Assembly: GCA_943736015.1 (NCBI GenBank) | Contig: OX031060.1 | Span: 11,793,501-11,857,500, forward strand | Reading direction: 5' to 3' | DNA: 64,000 bases | Source: Tridacna crocea | Taxonomy: Eukaryota; Mollusca; Bivalvia; Cardiida; Cardiidae | In this document: piece by piece, positions 1 through 10,894 of the stretch | Layout: each line of letters starts with the position of its first letter | Position numbering within the stretch: the first letter of the stretch is position 1 | The notes under the pieces: generated by a model | Database searches by the model: none | Told to the model about the DNA's origin: nothing | What the model saw: the letters and a program-made list of their open reading frames with translations, nothing else | Position numbers and translations under genes: made by a program

Positions 1-33
1 AAGCCTAAAATATTGTCGTTTGGTAATGAGTCA
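1..33 (+). repeat. TTAA-A element, right-end fragment cut by window edge
   Basis: The first bases match the right end of the TTAA-A family (AAAATATTGTCGTTTGGTAA). The rest of the copy lies outside the window. Confidence 0.6.
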
Positions 34-52
34 AATCTGGCAGGGTACCATT

Positions 53-282
53 TCAGCCTTTACCAAACAATCCCCGGTTTTCACGACCCTGAAAAAGAAA
101 TCTTCAGGAAACATCGTGGGAAAAGAAGAAAGTGATGGTAACCAGCATTTTCTTTTTTTTTCCCCAAAACCTTTACTCATCTTCTAAGATCAAGTTTCAA
201 TTATCGAGTCACGTCCGCTTTGTCGTCTGCAAATGCTTTCAATTTGGACAAGTCTAAATTTTACTGTTTGGTAAAGACTTAA
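53..282 (+). mobile_element. TTAA-A MITE, diverged copy
   Basis: Left end CCTTTACCAAACAATCC and right end GTTTGGTAAAGAC with TTAA at 279-282 are visible. The central palindrome has decayed in this copy. It abuts the next copy through the same TTAA. Confidence 0.8.
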
Positions 283-517
283 ACCATTACCAAACAATCC
301 CTGGTTAATTTTTACGACCCTGGGATGGAAGCCATTTGAAAACGTTGTGGGAAAAAGAGAAAATGCTGGTTACCAGCATTTTCTCCTATTCACACAATTT
401 TTTTACCCTGTGGAAAAAAGAAAAAAAAAATCAATTTTTGAGTTACGTTTATTTTGTTGTCTGCAAACGCTTTCAGTTTGTTTTAGTCTAATATTTTGTT
501 GTTTGGTAAAGAGTTAA
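279..517 (+). mobile_element. TTAA-A MITE
   Basis: TTAA on both sides (279-282, 514-517), ends CCATTACCAAAC and GTTTGGTAAAGAG. The palindrome centre reads GGTTACC, the minority polarity for a sense copy. Confidence 0.85.
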
Positions 518-938
518 TTATTGCAAGCTTGCACTGGACTCTACAGCGAATAGTGTTACGTAATAAAATATCATTGTATTGTAACCATTCACTGCCGTTC
601 CGTGCACAGTGTCTGACAATATGAACCACACGGCATTCATAATAATGAATTATTCATTCAGTTGTCCATAGTAGCGCAACCTGGTAATTGATTGGTTGAA
701 AATACAATATTGCAAATTAATATCAGGTAACAAGTTAATTTGGAATACTAATATTGACATTTTGCAACACTGAATTACCTTCTTACCAAATCGCATTATA
801 TTATATTAATCGCGGCATATTACTTTCGCGGATCAAACTCTGCCGCGAAAGACGCTAACTTAAAATGCGCGAAACCATTTCCTGGTTTATAGTAGGTTTG
901 TTGAAATAGGATGCGTTTGCAGACGACAAATGAAATTT
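518..938. other. Unassigned AT-rich DNA
   Basis: No gene or clear repeat seen. Bases 905-940 resemble a reversed scrap of a TTAA-A right end (TTTGCAGACGACAAAT). Confidence 0.4.
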
Positions 939-940
939 AG

Positions 941-1165
941 TTAATCCTTTATCACACAATGCCAACCTTTAACGACCCTGGGAAAGGAACCTTTTGAAAA
1001 CATTACGGGAAAAGGACAAAATGCTAGTAACCTGCATTTTCTCCCAATCTCACAATGTTTTCTATCCTATCAAAGAAACACTACACAATTTTAAACACAT
1101 TGAAATTGTCGTACGTAAAATGCTTTCCCATTCGGACAAGGATATAATTTTGCCGTCTGCATGCG
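941..1165 (+). mobile_element. TTAA-A MITE, right end lost
   Basis: Starts at TTAA 941 with CCTTTATCACAC and keeps the central hairpin. It runs into unrelated G-rich sequence after ATAATTTTGCCGTCTG. Confidence 0.75.
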
Positions 1166-1441
1166 CAGATCCAGAGGGGGGGACCGGGGGTCCGGACCCC
1201 CCTGGAGTTTTGACAAAAATGTGTTTGTCGGATTCGTGAAAATTAATAAATGATAATAATAAAAAAGGTTCTAATTGTGGAGACATCCTCGTGCTTAGAA
1301 CTGGAAATGTTGATTTTTCTTGTAAACGGCTAACATCCACTGAAATCCGGAAATCAAAAGTATTATATAATCAGACGAGTGCGTTTTTGTTGGGATCCCC
1401 CCTGAGAAAAATATCTGGATCCGCGCATGGTCTGGTACAGG

Positions 1442-2053
1442 AGTAGCATAAAAATAATCAACACGCGGCCATTTTGACGGATCATTTCAAAATGGCGGTC
1501 ATTAACCCTTTCCCAAACAATCCCTGGTTTTTACGGGTCTGGAATAGAAGCCTTTTGAAAACATTGTGGGAAAAGGAGAAAATGCTGGTAACCAGCATTT
1601 TCTCCTTTTCCCACAATATTTTCTACACTATCATATAGAAAAATCATCTTTTCAGCAACGGTCAATTTGTCATCTGCAAAATGCTTTGAATTTGGTCTGG
1701 TCCAAAATTTGCCGTTTGGGAAAGGGTTAAACAAGTACGGGAAACTATTCCCGCATAATCATGACGGATTTTTGACGGATCAGCCCATTCAGTCGGATAA
1801 GTTCAATCGGCGTCCATCTTGTACGGATAGTGACGAATCCGCTCATAATGGCGCTTAAATGACGGACCGTGGAAGAGAGGGTTAGGTCTTTTAAAAAAAG
1901 CGCGGGAAACTTTTCCCGCGTACTTTTCCCTCGTAATCATGACGGTTGAAATCTAGCGCCATATATATGTGTGTTCCTGCAATGATTACCTACAACCATC
2001 GCCTGCAATGATTACCTACAACCATCGCAACAATTTCATGCGTTCCTTTTGAT
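1442..2053 (+). repeat. Polinton left terminal inverted repeat
   Basis: Pairs in reverse complement with 12875-13451, from AGTAGCATAA to the shared inner edge TTTTGAT. It is interrupted by a TTAA-A element at 1506-1726. A 25-bp internal repeat (ATGATTACCTACAACCATCG, twice, near 1981-2030) is present only on this side. Confidence 0.88.
1502..1730 (+). mobile_element. TTAA-A MITE inserted in Polinton left end
   Basis: Element 1506-1726 (221 bp) with TTAA at 1502-1505 and 1727-1730 and ends CCCTTTCCCAAAC / GTTTGGGAAAGGG. The opposite Polinton end has the uninterrupted site GGTCATTAAACAAG (in reverse complement near 13371-13385), so the insertion boundaries and the TTAA duplication are directly shown. 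Confidence 0.95.
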
Positions 2054-2100
2054 TTGTTCAAGTCTAACAAACCCTTGTTTCACCCTTGTTTCCAAATGTT

Positions 2101-2190
2101 GAAAGCCTCAACCAAATAAGCCCTGGTTTTCGTTATTCTCAGACAGAAGGCTTCTGAAAACATTGGGGAGAAAGGAGAAAATGGTCGTAT
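2101..2190 (+). repeat. TTAA-A left-half fragment
   Basis: Resembles the left half (CCCTGGTTTTCG, GAAAACATTGGGG, GGAGAAAATG). The right half is gone. Confidence 0.6.
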
Positions 2191-2960
2191 AGGAATGGTT
2201 GTTCGAAATCAACCATTTTATTTTTTGTTACCTTTCTTGGTTTGATTAAAGTTCGTGTACGACTGCTGGTATTGTAGATCATGCTGATGGAGAAGATGCT
2301 AATTGTGGATTTTACGTGTGTAGAGCATGTAGCGTTAAATATCAGTCCAAAGCAGCCTGGCTGGGAATGGGTTAAACAAGCACTGGAGTTTGGGGAGAGA
2401 TATGAACAATGTAAACATTAGACTTGATGTTAGGTAATAGATTTGGTTTATCAGTACAGTGCTTTGACATAATAAGCCGTGATAAAACTTAGGTGTATAC
2501 AAAGAGCTTACAGATAGTCGTCAAGTTGATTTACTTTGGGGTTTTCCACACTTTCAACAATTTTCCACTTATATCACGCAACAGTTCACTGATCCACGTT
2601 TCCTGGTCTTTCAAAACCAATGCAAGCTGAATCACATTATCCTGAAAAATAAGCTGGCTAGACGCACTGTTCTTTTTTTAATCCTGAACATTAAGAAGCT
2701 AAATGCCAGCAATTTTTTAAGTCTATGGTCCGAACCATCTGAGGATTGAAGCTGAAACCTTCCTCTCAAAGAGGATAATGCTCTAACCACTTTATCATTA
2801 GCATGGTTACTTTTCTCATACGAATTAGCGACGACAGACTAATATAATCAAGATTCGAACAAGTGATCTTAATCGATCTTATGCTTCCGTCAATGGTACA
2901 TGTATGTCTTCAAACCTCCCTTTTCAAATTCACGGGTAAGGATTAACGACATTCTGATGG
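2191..2960. other. Unassigned Polinton interior
   Basis: No ORF of note and no repeat match seen inside the window. AT-rich and decayed. Confidence 0.4.
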
Positions 2961-2964
2961 TAAC

Positions 2965-3192
2965 TTAACCCTGTCCCAAACAAGCCCTGGTTTTTACGTG
3001 TCTGCAGTACAAGTCTTTTGAAAACACTGTGGGAAAAGGAGAAATTGCTCGTAACGAGCAATTTCTCCTTTTCCCACAGTTTTTTCTACCCATTAGGAGA
3101 ACTTTCTACCATTTTCATCAAATTCAAAATTGTTGCTTGCAAAGTCTTTCAGTTTGGAAGAGTCTAAAATTTGTCGTTTGGGAAAAGGTTAA
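2965..3192 (+). mobile_element. TTAA-A MITE, variant hairpin
   Basis: TTAA at 2965-2968 and 3189-3192. The hairpin differs from the family type (ATTGCTCGTAACGAGCAAT), yet its two arms still match each other. The stem sequence resembles that of TTAA-B. Confidence 0.88.
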
Positions 3193-3950
3193 TCCATCCC
3201 GGTCAATTCTTATATTTGAATCTGGGGTGGAGGATAGATAATGCCCGCCGAACGGATTAAGATAGAAGAGTAGTCTTATTTGTAGTCCATTAGCGATCTC
3301 CGCCCATTTTTCATTTTTGGACATAACAGGATGCTGAAGTTCAAGCAAAGGTTTGCAAACTTGTCATAAATTCTAAAATTGATGGGAATCGTTGTTTATG
3401 AAGTGTGTACTTGTTACAGTTTCTCATGATAAATTTTTAATGTATATCATTTCTTACAAAGTAACAAAGTTTAAGTTTGATCCAACTTTTATTTATTTCC
3501 AACGGAGCACGAAGCAATTAAAGACATACAACGAATATCACAGACTCGACATATACAGTGCAAACAAAACAATATAAGTAACGGGTTTGATAATAGACAT
3601 TTTGAAAAAAACAAAATTATGATTTGATCAACAAAGTTAGTGCATCTAACCAGTCTAGTAAAAAAAGCTTTTGAAGACATTGAGGAAAACTTAGAACGAA
3701 GAAGTTCACCTTTTTTTCTGGTCTTTTCAACTTTACCCACTCTGTCCATATTGATTTCTTATTCTAACATCACACGCGACTTTGGCTCTATAAACTCAGT
3801 GCAAGGAAAACGTGGTAAAATCTGCAACGATCCATGTGGAGTGACGTCATTCAATTAGTGAGTTATTCAATGGAACATAATCTTCATGCGCGTTTTTACT
3901 CGAAGTTTGAACTTGTTTTCAATTTACTAAGAATTGGCCATGTTAGAATC
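3193..3950. other. Unassigned Polinton interior
   Basis: Short ORFs only, with no recognisable domain and no repeat match noted. Confidence 0.4.
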
Positions 3951-4097
3951 AAAATAATCTTCTTTCTATCGTAGCATATCGTTCAATAAACCACGTTGTG
4001 AGTTATGAGCTATCGCCCTCGTGGATTATTTGTTGCGCCGCATAACTCACAACTGTGGTTTATTGAACGATATACCACGATAGAAAGAGGATTATTT
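3951..4097. mobile_element. Foldback element, arms of about 50 bp
   Basis: TCTTTCTATCG...GTTCAATAAACCAC on the left is mirrored by GTGGTTTATTGAAC...CGATAGAAAGA on the right, with a loop of about 35 bp. It looks like a small hairpin MITE. No target duplication was resolved. Confidence 0.7.
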
Positions 4098-4492
4098 CTT
4101 AATCTTCCAATGTTTATAACTTATTGTAAAAAAGTGTTGAATATAGGATATACACTTGTATGGACAGGACTCAGAATTTTTCTACAGACTCAAATCTTTT
4201 TTTTTAATGAGGTTGAATGTTTACAACAATTTAAAACAGTACTCTATTATCAACACACATGAATATAAATCACAGAAATTTGAAAAAACAATTACAACTA
4301 TTCTATTATCAATAAGCACCTGAGGACTGATTATAGTCTGTTTGAAAAACAAACAACAATATATAAGTTGATTAACAAGGTAAGAGAATCAATAGTGACC
4401 TGAGCAAATAATCACAGAACTTTTGACAAACAAATAAAAACATGTGACTTAATCAACAATGTAAGAACATGGAAATAAAACCATCTTACTGA

Positions 4493-4925
4493 ACCCTTAA
4501 CCAAACAACAAGTTTTTAACCCTTTACCCCATACGGCATTTCTATGGTATTTCTAATTGACCCTAAATAACAGCAAGGATGAAACCGTTTCTTATGTGTA
4601 TACGGTATCTTTTGACAGCATAGAAAACATTGTGGCAAAAGATGAAATTGCTCGTCACGAGCAATTTCACCTTTTGCCACAATGTTTCAAAAGCCTCCTA
4701 CGGGCAATGCGTAGAAATGAGTATCTATGGAGTAAAGGGTTAAGCCTGAAAGTGTTTGCAGACAAACATTTCAGATTAAATAGAATAGGTTGAAACTTTA
4801 CGTTTCAGATGGAAAACATTGTGTTAACAAGAGAAATCATGACAAGTAATTTCTCCTTTTGCAACCCAGTTTCTGAAAGACTTAAAATCTAGACTTGTAA
4901 AAAAGTCTTTGGTTAGGGATTGAGC
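4493..4925 (-). mobile_element. TTAA-A relative interrupted by TTAA-B (unit 1)
   Basis: Reversed TTAA-A features (CCCTTAACCAAACAACAAG, TGTTTGCAGACAAACA, AAAACATTGTG) flank the TTAA-B copy at 4520-4739. This is an old, diverged copy. Confidence 0.65.
4516..4743 (+). mobile_element. TTAA-B MITE (unit 1)
   Basis: Element 4520-4739 (220 bp) between TTAA at 4516-4519 and 4740-4743. Ends CCCTTTACCCCATACGG and GGAGTAAAGGG. The central hairpin is GCTCGTCACGAGC inside GTGGCAAAAG / CTTTTGCCAC arms. Confidence 0.88.
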
Positions 4926-5370
4926 AGTTACATGTTTATCAAAACTAGAAGAACTTTAACTAAGCCATAAAACTTTTGACTTGATCAACAATGCACATGA
5001 AAATTATATACATTATTAAATTGAGTAGTTATTTGGAAAACAAATAAAAATGGATCTACTACAGATACATTAAATGCACTTCAAATACAAATTACATCTC
5101 CTGACAGAGTTGAAAACAATGTAGAAAATGTATAAATCACAGAAATTTGAAAAAAAAAAAAAAAATCAATTACAACTATTTTCATATCAGTAAGCACCTG
5201 AGAACTGATTATAGTCTTTTTGAAAAACAAACAAAAATATATAATTTGATTAACAAGGTAAGATAATTAATAGTAACATGAGCAAATAATCACAGAACTT
5301 TTGACAAACAAATAAAAACATGTGACTTAATCAACAATGTAAGAACATGGAAATAAAACCATCTTTCTGA

Positions 5371-5803
5371 ACCCTTAACCAAACAACAAGTTTTTAAGCC
5401 ATTATCCCATACGGCATTTCTATGGTATTTCTAATTGACCCTAAATAACAGCAAGGATGAAACCGTTTCTTATGTGTATACGGTATCTTTTGACAGCATA
5501 GAAAACATTGTGGCAAAAGGTGAAATTGCTCGTCACGAGCAATTTCACCTTTTGCCACAATGTTTCAAAAGCCTCCTACGGGCAATGCGTAGAAATGAGT
5601 ATCTATGGAGTAAAGGGTTAAGCCTGAAAGTGTTTGCAGACAAACATTTCAGATTAAATAGAATAGGTTGAAACTTTACGTTTCAGATGGAAAACATTGT
5701 GTTAACAAGAGAAATCATGACAAGTAATTTCTCCTTTTGCAACCCAGTTTCTGAAAGACTTAAAATCTAGACTTGTAAAAAAGTCTTTGGTCAGGGATTG
5801 AGC
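5371..5803 (-). mobile_element. TTAA-A relative interrupted by TTAA-B (unit 2)
   Basis: Duplicate of the composite at 4493-4925. Confidence 0.65.
5394..5621 (+). mobile_element. TTAA-B MITE (unit 2)
   Basis: Element 5398-5617 between TTAA at 5394-5397 and 5618-5621, nearly identical to the unit 1 copy. Confidence 0.88.
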
Positions 5804-6300
5804 AGTTACATGTTTATCAAAACTAGAAGAACTTTAACTAAGCCATAAAACTTTTGACTTGATCAACAATGCACATGAAAATTATATACATTATTAAATT
5901 GAGTAGTTATTTGGAAAACAAATAAAAATGGATCTACTACAGATACATTAAATGCACTTCAAATACAATTTACATCTCCTGACAGAGTTGAAAACAATGT
6001 AGAAAAAAGAGAAATTGCCTGTCATGAGCAATTTTTCCATTACGAACAATGTTTTTTCTCAATTTTCCAGCTACAGACATATCAAATGTTCTCTGATGGA
6101 AAGTGTTTGTGACAGTGAAATGTGATGGATAGTAAAAATAAAAGTGTCATTTTGATTTAAAAAAAATGATAGGATGAAATATGTTGGATGCTGAAAGATT
6201 TATTCGAACTGTTTCTAATAGGTAGTGGACAAAAAATATCACAGAATGCACTTTTAGTGATAATATTGTAAAGTCTCAACTTGTCTTCGAATTCTTACAG

Positions 6301-7859
6301 AGAAAAGGAATAACTATAATGAAATAGTGAAAGCTCAAACTAAGTTTGGGGAATCTAAGGAGATTAGTATAACGCCTTTTCACGGTAGGACTTATATTCA
6401 CATTAGTGACACAAAAGATTGTTTTCTGCAAGATGGATCATTTGACTTGGCCAAGTCAAAGTGCATTTCTTTCAGTCTGAACAAAGTAAAAAAATTGGAT
6501 GGTCTATTGGGATATGCAGAACGTTATGATCGGATTTTCCAAACAAGGACAACAGGTATACATCTATTAAAAATTAAAATCTTACCTATTGACTTTGTAA
6601 AAAAAAAGTTGAGAACTTGTTATGTTTCCAGGTACCAACTTGATAGCAGTTTTTTTCTTTTCAATCACAGAAAATATAGGGTATAGCATTATTTATTAGT
6701 TACATGAAATATTGGTTATAAAAAAAACAGCACATTGGTTTTAATCAGGATATATATTGTTATATATATATCACAACTAGGTGCTAACACATCTCTCAAA
6801 ATATTGTGTATGTGTGTGTGAGAGTGTGTGTGAGTGAAATTGATTGACATCGCTTTCCTATTTAATAAAGTATGAATATTTTGTAGAGTATACAGAATGA
6901 TACAAAACGAGTACATCAGAAGGACCTACCTCTCCCCCATCTGTAAAGTCGGAGAGAAACTTCTCTCTGCTACCTACCCAGACATCAGAGAGACACGTCT
7001 CTCTAGTGCCCATACAGACATATGGTGAGGCATCGAATGTAAGTGATACTTTTGGTTCATTTATTTTAAATGAAAACATATTTTCTTATCGAATGAATGA
7101 ATCGTTAAAAATTGGATATTAAGTAACACAAGAAATCATTTTAATTTACAAGGGGTATCCCAACAAGAGCAACGAGAGTTTTATATCGATCCAGAGAGAC
7201 GTATTACTCTGGTTCATGCAACGCCAGAGAGACACTTCTCTCTGGCCAGAGAGACACGTCTCTCTGGCTACACCATCAAAAGAACAAAATGCACGTATCA
7301 ACTTTTTTCCCTCCATTATAAAATAAAGGACACTTTTATGTCCCGTTCGTACAAATAAGTAAATTATTTGTCGTTTTGTTTTAGGCATCTCATCTCGATA
7401 TACAAGGCATTTACGATGTCATAACACAGTTAAAGCATGCCAGTGTATGTATTCTTCTTTAATTACACATTGATTTTTTTTCTCAGAAACATCTAATGAA
7501 TTTATTAAAATTATTGCTACAAATTCTGATATGTTGTATTTTCTTTTCTTATAGACAATTTCCCAAACGGAAAATCTATATCAAGAACAACAGCAACAAC
7601 TTGTAAGTAAATACTATTTTATCTTCAGAGTAATTATATATATATGAACATTCATCGAATAAAGTATTTTTTTCTTTCACATATTTCACAGATTGACGCT
7701 CAGCTACTAGAAGATGGGGAGATCTTCTATGCTATAAGTAAACTTCTACACATTTGGGTTTTTTTTTGTGTTTCAAGTTGAAATATTTTTTTCTGTTTCA
7801 TTTATATACTTTTTTTCTTTCAGATTCCAGTTGCTCAACCACAAGCTGAAAACTTATGA
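6301..7859 (+). CDS. Putative multi-exon gene with PC4-like domain, inside the Polinton
   Basis: The first visible exon runs 6301-6555, after a TTCTTACAG acceptor and before GTATAC. It encodes a segment (ISITPFHGRTYIHISD, then KSKCISFSLNKVKKLDGLL) that resembles the ssDNA-binding PC4/p15 coactivator fold: strand, strand, Lys-rich turn, closing helix. Exon-like blocks follow at about 6920-7038, 7153-7294, 7387-7446, 7555-7601, 7691-7729 and 7825-7859, each near AG/GT signals. The last ends in TGA. The phase between the first two blocks agrees. The middle blocks are Ser/Thr-rich with a recurring ERHVSL-like motif. No start codon is visible, so a 5' exon is missing or unseen. PC4-family proteins bind single-stranded DNA. 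Whether this is a Polinton passenger or captured host DNA is open. The domain call is by eye only. Confidence 0.45.
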
Positions 7860-8116
7860 AACGACCATTTTAATCCATGTCAATATACTTGTATATTTAG
7901 AGCAATTATTTTTTTTTCATTGACAGTTCATGTCATTGGAAATATCTTTAGTCTGACAGCTAATCAAGAAAGAATCTGTCATCTGGAGTTACACCTTATT
8001 ACCATACAAAGACTTTAAGTGATTGTAAAAGAAATCGTACGTAGTACTGTGGATACATATACTTGCGTTGGTATGAAATTTCGGGGATTTTTCAAATTCG
8101 GCATTTTCGTTGGACC

Positions 8117-8743
8117 TTAAATTCGTATATATTTTTCCATGGTTTGAGGAGTACATTTGATTTTGTGATTCTTAAATATTCCCATGCTTTCACATAATAA
8201 ATGAGAATAAAAAATTTTCAGGTTGTGAAAGATGACAGGTACGAAATTGACTTGCTTGCATTGCAAATTACAATTCATGTGAGCAGCTCCCAGATATTTT
8301 CCCGTGACATGATCATGATGTCTGGCTTTTGTACCTTCTTCAGGAAAATGATTTTGACACAAAAAACATTTATCAGCTCTTTGAAAAGACTATTCTTCAT
8401 CCTTTGTTAAATTTAACGGTTTTATATTTTGCAGACGACGTTGTTCAATTTCATAACTTTCTCTCAAAAGATATTGTAATAATTTTTTAGAGGCATCTTG
8501 ACCTCTATAGAGGACAGTGTCTTTTACGTGGTCTGTGTTAGTAGAAATGATTTTATAACCAAAAGAACAAGGTTCTGATAGCTGAGTACGTGTGATAGAT
8601 CCAACTTGAATTTCTTCCAAAGGTTTATTCAACGTCTCAAAGTCAGCATAAATAACTTGGGGGACTGGAAGTATCTTTTCATAGTCTTTGAACTCTAGAA
8701 AACAATCTTTGCTTGAAGGAAGTTCAATTTTTTTGCTCATCAT
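8117..8743 (-). pseudogene. polB: Polinton DNA polymerase B, exonuclease-region fossil
   Basis: Minus-strand pieces carry the exonuclease I motif (VIYADFETLNKPLEEIQ) and a downstream Cys/His segment (ARHHDHVTGKYLGAAH, then NCNLQ and PVIFHNLK) typical of the protein-primed polymerases of Polintons and adinto-like viruses. In intact relatives this protein replicates the element. The polymerase palm region, expected at lower coordinates, was not seen, so the gene is an incomplete fossil. It follows the other polymerase pieces at 8906-10035 in the expected order. Confidence 0.8.
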
Positions 8744-8905
8744 GTACTTGACAATAGCGTAGATGCTCTTTAAGTAACGTCTAATTGGTGAATCTGTGTA
8801 AGCAATAATGAAAAAGGTTTGAGCAAAAAATTATTTAGATCTTTTATTACACAATAGTGTGAAATAGTTTCTGTCTTTAAAAGTAGTAAGTTAGCATGGC
8901 GAAGT

Positions 8906-9166
8906 TTATCTTTTTCTTTTTATGATCTGTGCTGGAACAATTTCCCCATTCTCACATGCAAAAACATTGACAGATATGGAAGGGTTCCTGGATTCAAACT
9001 TTTTTTTCTGATTAATTGATACCGGATAATTAATATTACGCATGTTTAGTTCGTTTTCATAGACTTCATAATCACTTACCAGAGGTGAATCTGAGGGATG
9101 CAGCGAGGCAAGAATACATTTTTGATCTTCGTTTCTGATATTTAATACACTACTTGAATGACGCAA
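8906..9166 (-). pseudogene. polB: Polinton DNA polymerase B, N-terminal region fossil
   Basis: Contains the motifs YENELNMRNINYPVSI and ISVNVFACENGEI, which I recognise from the region before the exonuclease domain in Polinton-type polymerase B. Same strand and order as the neighbouring pieces. Remembered family resemblance, not a search result. Confidence 0.65.
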
Positions 9167-9328
9167 TTTCTTTGTATGTAACTAGAGCCCGGAAGTGATG
9201 AATAAATTACCGTGTGAACAATCAAATGCAGCACCTTCTTCAAAACCCAGCCAGATGATTCTCTTATGTACTTTTCGAAACTTTCAAACATTTTTAGAAA
9301 CTCTTGTCTAGCTCACGTTCAACAAAAG

Positions 9329-9775
9329 TCATATGTTACAAGTTCTGCTTCGAAAGTGCGGTCTGGTTGTCCGCTGTTCAGGTTGGTCCTTGACTAATTC
9401 AACTTTGACAGATAAAAACCGCTTGATTCCACATTGTGATAATAGAGTGCTTAAGAATCTTTTCACCTCTGGTCTGGTACTTGCAAAAAAAGTTAACACA
9501 TCATACTGATCACGCTCATTAGGTTTGAATATATAATCTTGTACAGAGTGGTTACGTGCTGTATCAGTGGTGCTTCGAGTATAACTATGATCGCTGCTGC
9601 TAAATGGAACAGAAGTTTTGGTAAACTCATGATCGTCATTTTCGTTTCTTTGCAGAGTTGAAGTCGAAGGACTTGCATAGTCATGGTCTACTAATGCTGT
9701 GGCGCCCAAAGATGTGGATAGAATCTGATGTTGAGCTGATTTGGAACTTTCTGATGGTAATTCATTACTAGACAC
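9329..9775 (-). pseudogene. polB: Polinton DNA polymerase B, N-terminal fossil
   Basis: A 148-residue reading with a Ser/Thr-rich first half, then a segment (GIKRFLSVKVELVKDQ, then TTRPHFRS) that resembles the N-terminal domain of the same polymerase family. Lies between the zinc-finger ORF and the downstream polymerase pieces. It may instead be a separate small protein. Confidence 0.5.
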
Positions 9776-9834
9776 CTCATTTTCACCTCCCCTGTCTGCA
9801 CATGTTGTCTTTTTGAATGTGTTTGAAGAAAATC

Positions 9835-10035
9835 CTATCTCTTAAATTTCCTCCAACATCTAGGACACTTGACAAAGGCAGCGTGTGAAAAAAAATGCCT
9901 TGTTAAATTGGATTTACTCCTAAAAGTAGATGAACAAAGGTGACATTTAAAAGTACTTTCAAATTTCAACACTTTTACACTTTCATCCCTTTTCACTTCT
10001 TCTAATTTCCGTTTTCCACTTTGTTCACCCGACAT
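9835..10035 (-). CDS. Small C2H2 zinc-finger ORF of the Polinton
   Basis: 66 codons from ATG at 10035. Basic N-terminus, then C31-x2-C34-x12-H47-x3-H51, a classical C2H2 finger, then C57-x2-C60, the start of a possible second finger. A TATA-rich stretch lies just upstream on the minus strand near 10078-10100. It could be the N-terminus of the polymerase gene or a small DNA-binding protein. The finger is directly visible; the assignment is inference. Confidence 0.6.
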   Translation of the reverse strand: MSGEQSGKRKLEEVKRDESVKVLKFESTFKCHLCSSTFRSKSNLTRHFFSHAAFVKCPRCWRKFKR

Positions 10036-10249
10036 GTTTCAACACCAAACAAGATATGCAAGGATACTACAGAGAGAGATATATATATACTATGTATATA
10101 ACCCGCCAAGATAAGTTTTCCCGCCGATTTTTTGAATATTCAAATACGGTACTCAACCCATTTTCAAGGTGACCTATTAACTTCAGCGATAACGTTCACT
10201 GTTTTAGTAATTTTAGTTATTTCTTTTCTTTTTTATTCACTTTCAATAG

Positions 10250-10760
10250 AGGAGTCTCTAGAACAGAAAACTTTCGCTTGACGTACAATGATTTGCTTTA
10301 CCTTTGGAAAAAATAATGTCATTTGGTTCCTTTATTGAAGGAATTATACCACCACTTTGTTCCTCCATTTCTTTTTTAATGGGTAAATCTGTTGAAGCAG
10401 AAGTATTAATGTCCGGCGTTTCCGTCTGTTTGTGTCATAAATGCTCATACTTAGTTCTGGGAATAAGCACTAATTCCTTAGCCATGATTCGCAGAGTTTG
10501 ATAAGTAGAAGAATTTGCTTTAAATGTTTTAAAAACAATCTCCTCCGTATTGAGATAGAGAGCGCTTTGGATGTTAATCATCGTATGACACGACGATATC
10601 GTTTTAGATTCCTTATAATATCCACTGATAGAGTTAAATTTCCTTTCAGCACATTGTAAATAATTTCAGTAATCACACTCGCTTTAGTCAAATGTTGAAT
10701 GAGTAATTTTTGCTGCTTCTGATCTGTATTTAATAAAAAAAAAAAAAACAGAAAATGTTT
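10250..10760 (-). pseudogene. Decayed Polinton ORF pieces
   Basis: Short minus-strand readings such as MAKELVLIPRTKYEHL (from about 10485) and LKGNLTLSVDII look like conserved small-ORF sequence from the same element, in several pieces. I recall similar motifs from mollusc Polintons but cannot name the protein. No long ORF survives. Confidence 0.4.
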
Positions 10761-10787
10761 TTTTCTTCTGTAGCTGATTGCTCATAT

Positions 10788-10845
10788 TTTCTCTTTCTCC
10801 GGTCGAAAAACTATCATGATAGTTTTTCGACTTGAGAAAGAGAAA
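10788..10845. repeat. Near-perfect 58-bp hairpin between Polinton genes
   Basis: TTTTCTCTTTCTC and GTCGAAAAACTATC pair with GATAGTTTTTCGAC and GAGAAAGAGAAAA around the centre ATGAT. It sits between the integrase fossil and the next ORF remnants, where a transcript end or intergenic element could be. Confidence 0.7.
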
Positions 10846-10894
10846 ATTACACAGTCACTGTCTGTGTCTTGAATATAGACATAGCGCTCCATAT

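Larger units (their letters stand above)
4264..6004 (+). repeat. Tandem duplication of about 870 bp, two units
   Basis: Unit 1 (4264-5130) and unit 2 (5131 to about 6004) match almost base for base at an offset of 867, rising to 878 after a poly-A length difference near 5155. Each unit holds a TTAA-A copy interrupted by a TTAA-B copy, so both insertions came before the duplication. Confidence 0.9.
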
